Part shown: positions 1 to 6,499 of the stretch, piece after piece
How positions within the stretch are numbered: the first letter of the stretch is position 1
Layout of the letters: each line of letters starts with the position of its first letter
Source of the DNA: Streptomyces griseoincarnatus
GTDB lineage: Bacteria; Actinomycetota; Actinomycetes; Streptomycetales; Streptomycetaceae
DNA: 64,000 nucleotides
Assembly: GCA_014649575.1 (NCBI GenBank)
Contig: BMTH01000011.1
Location: 124,001-188,000, forward strand
Direction: 5' to 3'
Position numbers and translations under genes: made by a program
The notes under the pieces: generated by a model
The model's database searches: none
Seen by the model: only the letters and a program-made list of their open reading frames with translations
Told to the model about the DNA's origin: nothing

Positions 1-393
1 GGTGTGGGAGTCGCCGCACACCACGGTCATGCCGGGCTGGGTCAGACCGAGCTGCGGGCCGACGACGTGCACGACGCCCTGCTCGACGTCGCCCAGCGGG
101 TGCAGCCGGACGCCGAACTCGGCGCAGTTCTTGCGCAGCGTCTCCAGCTGGACCCGGGAGACCGGGTCGGCGATGGGCTTGTCGATGTCGAGGGTCGGGG
201 TGTTGTGGTCCTCGGTCGCGATGGTGAGGTCGAGACGGCGCACCCGGCGGCCGTTCTTACGGAGGCCGTCGAAGGCCTGGGGGCTGGTCACCTCGTGCAG
301 CAGGTGCAGATCGATGAAGAGGAGGTCGGGCTCGCCCTCGGCGCGCCGGACGACATGGTCGTCCCAGACCTTCTCCGCGAGTGTCCTACCCAT
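1..393 (-). CDS. leuC: 3-isopropylmalate dehydratase large subunit, N-terminal part (truncated by window edge)
   Basis: The minus-strand frame starts at an ATG (393-391) and reads MGRTLAEKVWDDHVV, then LLFIDLHLLHEVTSPQAF, the typical N-terminus of LeuC. With LeuD this [4Fe-4S] aconitase-family enzyme isomerises 2-isopropylmalate to 3-isopropylmalate in leucine synthesis. Only 131 codons are inside the window; the iron-sulphur cysteines lie outside. It is divergent from ndgR, whose product is known in Streptomyces to control leuCD, and the shared upstream region holds a strong inverted repeat. Confidence 0.95.
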   Translation of the reverse strand, partial: MGRTLAEKVWDDHVVRRAEGEPDLLFIDLHLLHEVTSPQAFDGLRKNGRRVRRLDLTIATEDHNTPTLDIDKPIADPVSRVQLETLRKNCAEFGVRLHPLGDVEQGVVHVVGPQLGLTQPGMTVVCGDSHT

Positions 394-551
394 CGCTTTC
401 CCTCCGGCCGGCACGTTGCCCTCCGGCCCAACTAGAGATCTGTGAGACGGCGCCCGCGCCCCTGACACCGGGCGTCCGCCGTCAGGCCCGGTGGTCCACG
501 GGCCGCGTTGCTTCGTGCTTCAAGAGTGGCGGGTTCCACGAGAAATTGAAC

Positions 552-576
552 TTGCGTTTCACAGAGTGAGACGCAA
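552..576. promoter_or_regulatory. Inverted-repeat operator between leuC and ndgR (probable NdgR site)
   Basis: TTGCGTTTCA (552-561) and TGAGACGCAA (567-576) are inverted copies matching at nine of ten positions, separated by five bases. The repeat is centred about 20 bp upstream of the ndgR start and lies in the leuC promoter region. A dyad here fits an IclR-type regulator that controls itself and the divergent leuC. The repeat is seen directly; its assignment to NdgR is inferred from position and from published work on NdgR. Confidence 0.75.
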
Positions 577-586
577 GTATCGTTGC

Positions 587-1300
587 ATGGACAACAGTAG
601 CGGCGTCGGCGTTCTGGACAAGGCAGCACTCGTCCTGAGCGCCCTGGAGTCCGGCCCGGCCACCCTCGCGGGGTTGGTCGGTGCCACCGGACTGGCACGA
701 CCCACGGCCCACCGTCTCGCGGTGGCGCTGGAGCACCACCGCATGGTGGCGCGTGACATGCAGGGACGGTTCATCCTCGGCCCGCGCCTGGCCGAACTGG
801 CCGCGGCCGCGGGCGAGGACCGGCTGCTCGCCACGGCGGGCCCGGTGCTGACGCACCTGCGCGACGTGACGGGCGAGAGCGCCCAGCTCTACCGCCGCCA
901 GGGCGACATGCGCATCTGCGTGGCCGCGGCGGAGCGCCTGTCCGGACTGCGGGACACGGTGCCGGTAGGCTCCACCCTCACCATGAAGGCCGGCTCGTCG
1001 GCGCAGATCCTCATGGCCTGGGAGGAGCCCGAGCGGCTGCACCGCGGCCTCCAGGGCGCCCGGTTCACGGCCACGGCCCTCTCGGGCGTACGGCGCCGTG
1101 GCTGGGCGCAGTCGATCGGAGAGCGCGAGCCGGGCGTGGCGTCCGTCTCGGCGCCGGTGCGCGGCCCGTCGAACCGTGTGGTGGCCGCCGTGTCGGTGTC
1201 CGGCCCCATCGAGCGGCTGACGCGTCACCCGGGCCGGATGCACGCCCAGGCCGTCATCGACGCCGCCGGCCGCCTCTCCGAGGCGCTCCGGCGCTCCTGA
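587..1300 (+). CDS. ndgR: IclR-family regulator NdgR of branched-chain amino acid metabolism
   Basis: This 238-residue protein begins MDNSSGVGVLDKAALVLSA and has an N-terminal winged helix (about residues 8-65; LARPTAHRLAVALEHHRMV is the recognition region). An IclR effector domain follows (LRDTVPVGSTLTMKAGSSAQ). NdgR homologues regulate leuCD and other amino-acid genes in Streptomyces. An upstream in-frame ATG at 491 exists, but ATG 587 matches the family length and leaves the operator upstream of the gene. It is divergent from leuC. Confidence 0.93.
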   Translation: MDNSSGVGVLDKAALVLSALESGPATLAGLVGATGLARPTAHRLAVALEHHRMVARDMQGRFILGPRLAELAAAAGEDRLLATAGPVLTHLRDVTGESAQLYRRQGDMRICVAAAERLSGLRDTVPVGSTLTMKAGSSAQILMAWEEPERLHRGLQGARFTATALSGVRRRGWAQSIGEREPGVASVSAPVRGPSNRVVAAVSVSGPIERLTRHPGRMHAQAVIDAAGRLSEALRRS

Positions 1301-1562
1301 ACGTCTCTCCCGTCCACCGCATCCGCCCCGCGGGAGCGGGTCCGCCTCAACGCCGCGGCGGCCCCTCTCCCGCCTCACGCGCCGTCGGCCACCGCCGACG
1401 GCGCGGTCCTTTCCGCCGCTTCCGGCTGTGCGCGCCGCTCCGGACGGTACGCGAAGCGGTCCTTGGCGCGCCGGCCGCGCTTCTCCAGCGCGATCCGCCC
1501 GTGCGCGGCGGCGAGTCCGAACGCGGCATGTCGGCGTGGATCGCCTCGCAGGCGCCCTGCGG

Positions 1563-1770
1563 CGTCGACGCGACCACGGCCGACCACGGCGAGGAGCACC
1601 TGCGCCGGCTGCGGCCGGTGCGCGCTGATCCAGGTCGGCGGCATCCCGGTGGCCAGGGCCCGTGAGGTGCTGAGTCACATCGACGACGACTCGCTGGGCC
1701 GCACGATCCGCCTGGGCGCGGCACTGTGGGCGCTGCCGCAGGGCCCGGAGCCGGACGAGGACGACCCGAG
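1563..1770 (+). pseudogene. Remnant of a MerR-family regulator
   Basis: One frame reads DATTADHGEEHLRRLRPVR and then, near 1630, similarity continues in another frame as ALIQVGGIPVARAREVL, followed by LGAALWALPQGPEPDEDD. This succession is characteristic of the middle of actinobacterial MerR-type regulators. The intact winged-helix start, a long continuous frame and the C-terminal domain are absent, so this looks like a decayed, frameshifted fragment. The family call rests on remembered motif patterns. Confidence 0.5.
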
Positions 1771-1806
1771 TCGGCCGGTCGGTACGGCATCGAGTGGCGG
1801 ACAGCA

Positions 1807-1838
1807 CGAAAGCCCTCCACCGAGGTGGAGGGCTTTCG
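1807..1838. terminator. Strong hairpin terminator downstream of the tRNA array
   Basis: Perfect arms GAAAGCCCTCCACC and GGTGGAGGGCTTTC flank two bases. The hairpin lies seven bases past the 3' end of the last tRNA-Glu on the minus strand and probably ends the tRNA transcript. There is no T-run, as is usual in this kind of genome. Confidence 0.8.
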
Positions 1839-1844
1839 CAGGTG

Positions 1845-1917
1845 TACCCCCGACCGGATTCGAACCGGCGCTACCGCCTTGAGAGGGCGGCGTGCTAGGC
1901 CGCTACACAACGGGGGC
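1845..1917 (-). tRNA. tRNA-Glu (anticodon CTC)
   Basis: The reverse complement folds as a 73-nt tRNA. The acceptor is GCCCCCG with CGGGGGT, the anticodon arm is CCGCC/CTCTCAA/GGCGG with anticodon CTC (reads GAG), and the T-arm contains GGTTCGAATCC. CCA is not encoded. It is the last gene of a five-tRNA minus-strand array. Confidence 0.96.
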
Positions 1918-1944
1918 GTGGATCACGCGTTTCCGCAGATCCTG

Positions 1945-2016
1945 CTGGTCTACCTGGACTCGAACCAAGACTAACTGAACCAGAATCAGTCGTGCTGCCA
2001 ATTACACCATAGACCA
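1945..2016 (-). tRNA. tRNA-Gln (anticodon CTG)
   Basis: 72 nt. The acceptor is TGGTCTA paired with TAGACCA and the anticodon arm is ACTGA/TTCTGGT/TCAGT with anticodon CTG (reads CAG). The T-loop motif is GGTTCGAGTCC. It differs from the second tRNA-Gln by one compensated acceptor base pair. Confidence 0.96.
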
Positions 2017-2037
2017 ATGATGGTTTAGACCAGTCAG

Positions 2038-2110
2038 TACCCCCGACCGGATTCGAACCGGCGCTACCGCCTTGAGAGGGCGGCGTGCTAGGCCGCTACA
2101 CAACGGGGGC
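2038..2110 (-). tRNA. tRNA-Glu (anticodon CTC)
   Basis: 73 nt, identical over its whole length to the tRNA-Glu at 1845-1917, including the CCGCC/GGCGG anticodon stem. Part of the five-gene array. Confidence 0.96.
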
Positions 2111-2172
2111 CCTAGCGATCCTGCATCAAGGACAGGGGGAGCTACCCTGACTGTCCTTGTGGGAAGGATCTG

Positions 2173-2245
2173 TACCCCCGACCGGATTCGAACCGGCGCT
2201 ACTGCCTTGAGAGGGCAGCGTGCTAGGCCGCTACACAACGGGGGC
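2173..2245 (-). tRNA. tRNA-Glu (anticodon CTC), variant anticodon stem
   Basis: 73 nt with anticodon CTC. It differs from the other two tRNA-Glu genes by a compensated pair in the anticodon stem (CTGCC/GGCAG instead of CCGCC/GGCGG), so the fold is kept and the gene is likely functional. Confidence 0.96.
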
Positions 2246-2284
2246 TTGCGGATGCGATCCGCAGGTGCAGATGAGCTCTGCGAG

Positions 2285-2356
2285 CTGGCCTACCTGGACT
2301 CGAACCAAGACTAACTGAACCAGAATCAGTCGTGCTGCCAATTACACCATAGGCCA
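2285..2356 (-). tRNA. tRNA-Gln (anticodon CTG), first gene of the array
   Basis: 72 nt with acceptor TGGCCTA/TAGGCCA and anticodon CTG. It is the promoter-proximal gene of a minus-strand array reading Gln-Glu-Glu-Gln-Glu. The array lies just downstream of the HAD hydrolase and gltX genes. Confidence 0.96.
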
Positions 2357-2447
2357 CTGGAACGCAAGCCCCGGAGGGGATCTCGTTCTAGTTCCGCGCT
2401 TCGGGGCTCCGGCCTTCCGGCCCGCTCCCCGCGGCGCAGGAAGAACA

Positions 2448-3179
2448 TTACCTGAAGGACGACGACGCTCCAAAACGAGTATCGCCACGCAGCAGGGAGG
2501 GCAGTTCGGCGAGGGACGCGATGCGGCGCGGACCGGCCGGCGGTTCGAGGGTGGCGTGGGCGTCGGCGCGGTCGATCCACACGGAGAGCAGTCCGGCCTC
2601 GGCGGCGCCCCGGCCGTCGATCTCCGGGTGGTCCCCGACGTAGGCGACCTGTTCAGGGTGCAGCGCGAGGGCGTCGCAGGCGGCCAGGAAGGCGCCGGGC
2701 TCCGGCTTGGAGACGCCCAGCTCGGCGGCGCACAGGATCGCCTCGAAGCGGTCGTGCACGCCCAGCACCCGCAGCTTGCGGTCCTGCACGTGGAGGCTGG
2801 AGTTGGAGAGCACCGCGTGCCGGTGGCTGGCGGCGAGGGCGTCGAGAACGGGGAGCACGTCCGGGAACAGGCTCCAGGCGGACTCGTAGTGGACCAGGTA
2901 GCGGTCGAACCAGTCGTCCGCCTCGGCGTCGGTCAGCTCGCGCCCGAGGAACACCCGCGTGCGGTCGCGGCGCTGGGTCTCGAAGTCCACCTCACCTGCG
3001 GCGAACCGCGCCCACTGCTGGTCGGTGATCTCCCGCCAGCGCGCCAGCGCCTCCTCCACGGAGCCGTGCCCCGCGAGCAGTCCCTCGACGACGAGATGGG
3101 CGCGCATGCCCTCACGGTCGGCGGAGGTGTAGTCGAACAGCGTGTCGTCGACGTCCCAGACCACGGCGCGGATGTCCAT
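2448..3179 (-). CDS. HAD-superfamily hydrolase
   Basis: 243 residues. Motif I is VWDVDDTLFD near the N-terminus (nucleophile and acid Asp), motif II LSNSS about residue 131, motif III lysine in SKPEPG about 163, and motif IV GDHPEIDGRGA about 185. An alpha-helical cap sits between motifs I and II. This is the YjjG/phosphoglycolate-phosphatase-like layout, and the likely reaction is dephosphorylation of a small metabolite; the substrate cannot be told. It lies downstream of gltX on the same strand, with a hairpin between them, and upstream of the tRNA array. Confidence 0.9.
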   Translation of the reverse strand: MDIRAVVWDVDDTLFDYTSADREGMRAHLVVEGLLAGHGSVEEALARWREITDQQWARFAAGEVDFETQRRDRTRVFLGRELTDAEADDWFDRYLVHYESAWSLFPDVLPVLDALAASHRHAVLSNSSLHVQDRKLRVLGVHDRFEAILCAAELGVSKPEPGAFLAACDALALHPEQVAYVGDHPEIDGRGAAEAGLLSVWIDRADAHATLEPPAGPRRIASLAELPSLLRGDTRFGASSSFR

Positions 3180-3225
3180 GGCACCGACGGTACCGGGACG
3201 GGCCGGAGGGCACCGGGGAACGCCG

Positions 3226-3261
3226 AGGGGCGGCCCCCGGACGTCTCCGGGAGCCGCCCCT
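3226..3261. terminator. Hairpin terminator after gltX
   Basis: AGGGGCGGC and GCCGCCCCT, extended by CCCGG/CCGGG, form a long GC stem with one bulge about 18 bases past the gltX stop codon. It separates gltX from the HAD gene. Confidence 0.65.
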
Positions 3262-3278
3262 GCGCGGCGGGTGCGCGG

Positions 3279-4763
3279 TCAGCCGGCGAGCCTCGCCATG
3301 GCCGCGTCGATGCGGGCCAGGGACTTCTCCTTGCCCAGCACCTCGAGGGACTCGAAGAGCGGCAGGCCGACGGTACGGCCGGTGACGGCGACGCGGACGG
3401 GGGCCTGCGCCTTGCCGAGCTTGAGGCCGTGGGCCTCGCCGGCGGCCAGGACGGCCTCCTTCAGCGACTCCGCGGAGGTCCAGTCGGCGGCCTCCAGGTT
3501 GTCCCGGGCGGTGAGCAGCAGGGCGTCGGAGCCCTCCTTCATCGCCTTGTTCCAGGACGCCTCGTCGAAGACCGGCTCCGGCAGGAACAGGAAGTCGACG
3601 TTGTCGGTGATCTCGGAGAGCACCTTGAGGCGGGTCTGCGCGTGCGGGGCGATCGCCTGCCACTTGGTCTCGTCGAAGGCCTCCGGCGCCCAGGGGGCGT
3701 GGGGGGCCTGGAGCCAGGGGCGGCAGCGCTCGGCGAAGTCCTTCACGTCGAGCATGCGGATGTGGTCGGCGTTGATCGCCTCGCACTTCTTGAGGTCGAA
3801 GCGCGCCGGGTTGGGGTTGACGTCGGTGACGTCGAAGGCCGCCACCATCTCGTCGATCGAGAAGACGTCCTGGTCCGCGGAGAGCGACCAGCCGAGCAGC
3901 GACAGGTAGTTGAGCAGGCCCTCGGGCAGGAAGCCACGCTCGCGGTAGAGGTTGAGCGAGGACTGCGGGTCGCGCTTGGAGAGCTTCTTGTTGCCCTCGC
4001 CCATCACGTACGGCAGGTGGCCGAAGGCGGGGATCTCCTTGGCGACGCCCAGCTCGGTCAGCGCCTTGTACAGGGCGATCTGGCGCGGGGTGGAGGAGAG
4101 CAGGTCCTCGCCGCGCAGGACGTGGGTGATCTCCATCAGGGCGTCGTCGACCGGGTTGACCAGCGTGTACAGCGGCGCGCCGTTGGCGCGCACGATGCCG
4201 TAGTCCGGCACGTTCTCCGGCAGGTAGGTGATCTCGCCGCGGACGAGGTCGCTGAAGGTGATCGGCTCGTCGGGCATCCGGAAGCGGACGATCGGTTCGC
4301 GGCCCTGCGCCGTGTACTCCTCGACCTGCGCGGCGGTGAGCTCACGGCAGTGGCCGTCGTAGCCGGACGGCTTCCCGGCGGCGCGGGCGGCCTCGCGGCG
4401 GGTGTCCAGCTCCTCCTGGGAGCAGTAGCAGTGGTAGGCGTGGCCGCCGTCGAGGAGCTTCCGCGCGACGTCCTTGTAGATGTCCATGCGCTGCGACTGG
4501 CGGTACGGCGCGTGCGGGCCGCCGACCTCGGGGCCCTCGTCCCAGTCGAAGCCCAGCCAGCGCATGGAGTCCAGCAGCTGGTTGTAGGACTCCTCGGAGT
4601 CGCGGGCCGCGTCGGTGTCCTCGATGCGGAAGACCAGGGTGCCGCCGTGGTGCTTGGCGAACGCCCAGTTGAACAGGGCCGTGCGGACCAGGCCCACGTG
4701 GGGGTTACCGGTGGGCGAGGGGCAGAAACGGACGCGTACGGAGGAGCCGGATGCGCTAGCCAC
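3279..4763 (-). CDS. gltX: Glutamyl-tRNA synthetase (probably non-discriminating)
   Basis: 494 residues from GTG 4763, which gives MASASGSSVRVRFCPSPTG; a TTG at 4772 would add three residues. The class-I signature is PSPTGNPHVG (HIGH-like) and the KMSKS-like loop is KLSKRD. FRIEDTD is also typical. It charges tRNA-Glu. In bacteria using GatCAB it also mischarges tRNA-Gln, and gatB and both tRNA types are in this window, so non-discriminating activity is likely. The start overlaps the stop of the upstream fumarylacetoacetase-family gene, indicating translational coupling. Confidence 0.97.
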   Translation of the reverse strand: MASASGSSVRVRFCPSPTGNPHVGLVRTALFNWAFAKHHGGTLVFRIEDTDAARDSEESYNQLLDSMRWLGFDWDEGPEVGGPHAPYRQSQRMDIYKDVARKLLDGGHAYHCYCSQEELDTRREAARAAGKPSGYDGHCRELTAAQVEEYTAQGREPIVRFRMPDEPITFSDLVRGEITYLPENVPDYGIVRANGAPLYTLVNPVDDALMEITHVLRGEDLLSSTPRQIALYKALTELGVAKEIPAFGHLPYVMGEGNKKLSKRDPQSSLNLYRERGFLPEGLLNYLSLLGWSLSADQDVFSIDEMVAAFDVTDVNPNPARFDLKKCEAINADHIRMLDVKDFAERCRPWLQAPHAPWAPEAFDETKWQAIAPHAQTRLKVLSEITDNVDFLFLPEPVFDEASWNKAMKEGSDALLLTARDNLEAADWTSAESLKEAVLAAGEAHGLKLGKAQAPVRVAVTGRTVGLPLFESLEVLGKEKSLARIDAAMARLAG

Positions 4764-5532
4764 GCTTGACAACCTTGTTGGTGAGAGTGCCGATGCCTTC
4801 GATGGTGACGGCGACCTCGTCGCCGACGTGGAGGGGGCCGACCCCAGCCGGGGTGCCCGTGAGGATGACGTCGCCCGGGAGCAGGGTCATGGCCTCGGAG
4901 ATGTTGACGATCAGGTCCTCGATGGAGTGGATCATCTCGCTGGTGCGGCCGAGCTGGCGCTGGCCGCCGTTGACCGTGAGCTGGATCGTCAGGTCGTGCG
5001 GGTCCAGTTCCGTCTCCACCCAGGGGCCGAGCGGGCAGGAGGTGTCGAAGCCCTTGGCCCTGGCCCACTGCTTCTCGCGCTTCTGGACGTCACGCGCGGT
5101 GATGTCGTTGGCGCAGGTGTAGCCGAAGATCACGTCCTTGACGCGTTCGCGCGGGACCTCGCGGCAGAGCCGGCCGATGACGACGGCGAGCTCGGCCTCG
5201 TGGTGCACGTCCTGCGAGAAGGAGGGGTACTGGATCTCGTCGCCGGGGCCGACGACCGAGGTGGCGGGCTTGAAGAAGGCGAAGGGGGCGTCGGGCACCT
5301 CGTTGCCCATCTCCTTCGCGTGGTCCGCGTAGTTGCGCCCGAAGGCCACCACCTTGTTGGGGAGCACCGGGGGCAGCAGCCTGACCTTGCTCACCGGCAC
5401 CTTGGTGCCGGAGAGCTCGAAGTCCGCGAACGGGATGCCCTTGATGATGTCCAGGACGAGCTCGTCCTGCTTCTCGCCCTCGACCGCGCCGAAGGCGACG
5501 TTCCCGTCGATGGAGAATCTGGCGATGCGCAC
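4756..5532 (-). CDS. Fumarylacetoacetate hydrolase (FAH) family protein
   Basis: 258 residues. A short N-terminal domain is followed by the FAH fold. Metal-binding acidic residues occur in HHEAELAVVIG (about 113-123), and FGYTCANDITARDVQ, the LTVNGGQRQ segment and GDVILTGTPAGVGPLHVGDEV are family hallmarks. Relatives are divalent-metal acylpyruvate hydrolases, oxaloacetate decarboxylases or hydroxyheptadienedioate isomerases; the exact substrate is open. Its stop overlaps the gltX start by 8 bases, so the two are probably co-transcribed. Confidence 0.92.
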   Translation of the reverse strand: MRIARFSIDGNVAFGAVEGEKQDELVLDIIKGIPFADFELSGTKVPVSKVRLLPPVLPNKVVAFGRNYADHAKEMGNEVPDAPFAFFKPATSVVGPGDEIQYPSFSQDVHHEAELAVVIGRLCREVPRERVKDVIFGYTCANDITARDVQKREKQWARAKGFDTSCPLGPWVETELDPHDLTIQLTVNGGQRQLGRTSEMIHSIEDLIVNISEAMTLLPGDVILTGTPAGVGPLHVGDEVAVTIEGIGTLTNKVVKRG

Positions 5533-5604
5533 GGGATGCTGGTCCCCTTGACTGAAGCGGCTGGAGTCTGACGCTCCAGGCTAACGCGCAGGGGTCCCGG
5601 CCCC

Positions 5605-5660
5605 GCGCACCGACGAGGGGCGCCCCACCTCGGCCGGTGGGGCGCCCCTCGTCGGTGCGC
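5605..5660. terminator. Perfect 25-bp hairpin
   Basis: Bases 5605-5629 are perfectly complementary to 5636-5660 around a six-base loop TCGGCC; the stem includes GACGAGGGGCGCCCC. It lies 45 bp downstream of the 62-codon minus-strand gene and upstream of the FAH-gltX operon, so it most likely ends the former transcript. Confidence 0.8.
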
Positions 5661-5705
5661 GGCGCGCGTTGAGCGTTTCGCGGCGGCCGCGCGTATGGAC
5701 CGGTG

Positions 5706-5894
5706 TCAGTTCGCGGCGCCTGCCGTGACCGGGATCTCCATGAGGACGGTGCGCTTGGGGTTGGCTGTCTGGGCCGGGAGTTCGACGGAGTGCTCCTGCT
5801 GGACCGGCTTCTGCAGATCGTCGGCACCGTCGAGGTGCGCGAGCGTGGTGCGCCGCGGGTTGGCGATCTTGTGGAACATCGTCGTCGTCTTCAC
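5706..5894 (-). CDS. Small conserved-looking protein with repeated ANP(R/K)RT motif
   Basis: 62 residues starting at GTG 5894 (MKTTTMFHKIANPRRTTLAHL); an ATG five codons in is an alternative. It has no cysteine, no signal peptide and no membrane segment. Two similar segments, IANPRRTTLAHL (about 10-21) and TANPKRTVLMEI (about 44-55), flank an acidic/Gln-rich middle. No family is recognised. Codon use looks coding (third-position GC) and a very strong hairpin follows the stop. It is divergent from the first conservon. No clear Shine-Dalgarno sequence is visible. Confidence 0.65.
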   Translation of the reverse strand: MKTTTMFHKIANPRRTTLAHLDGADDLQKPVQQEHSVELPAQTANPKRTVLMEIPVTAGAAN

Positions 5895-6499
5895 TGTTTA
5901 CTTGACCCTGTCCTGTGCACGGGCGCCCGGAGGTCCGGGAAGAACCTCGGACGGGCGCGGGTTGTCAGTTCTGCCGTCCCTGTAAAGCGTCAGGCTAAAC
6001 ACTCGATTCCCGGCGGCCCGGGGCGGGGAGCGATGATCTCGGTGTGAGTTTGCTCACGATCCGATTGACATTCCGGGCATCTCGGGCGCACACCACGGTG
6101 ACCGGAATCGGACATTGACCCACTGAAGCGACCATTCCGCTCCTGATCATGCCGACTGGGACACGACCCCGTCCCCGCCGATCCGGGCAGATATGCCCGG
6201 AATGAACAAGATCCCGCTCTACGTCCGGTGATTCGGTGGACACGAGGTGTCACGTATGTCACGGGTAAGCCCACGGGCCTTGTTGGAGATCCGGCACTGT
6301 GCTGGAATCTCACGGACCGCCGCAGGGATCGAGCCGGCGCACAGGGGGCGCGACCACGCGCCGAGCGGCGGCGAGATGGGGGAACCGGCGCCGGACCATC
6401 ACGACCACCACGGGGGCGTATTCAGGGCGCCCCTATGACGCCGACACCGTGCCTCACCGTTCTCGCGGAGGGGTGCCTGGTTCAGAGGTTGCGACGCTA
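5895..6499. other. 605-bp intergenic region between the small gene and conservon 1
   Basis: No convincing gene is seen; reading frames here lack coding bias. The region must hold the divergent promoters. A TTGACA-like hexamer (6064-6069) and a TGTCACG direct repeat (6248-6265) are visible, but no promoter can be assigned with confidence. AGAGG at 6484-6488 is the likely ribosome-binding site for the GTG at 6500. Confidence 0.5.

Noticed and set aside
491..586. Extended ndgR start at ATG 491
   Set aside because: It would place the operator and promoter inside the coding sequence and add residues not typical of the family; ATG 587 gives the expected length.
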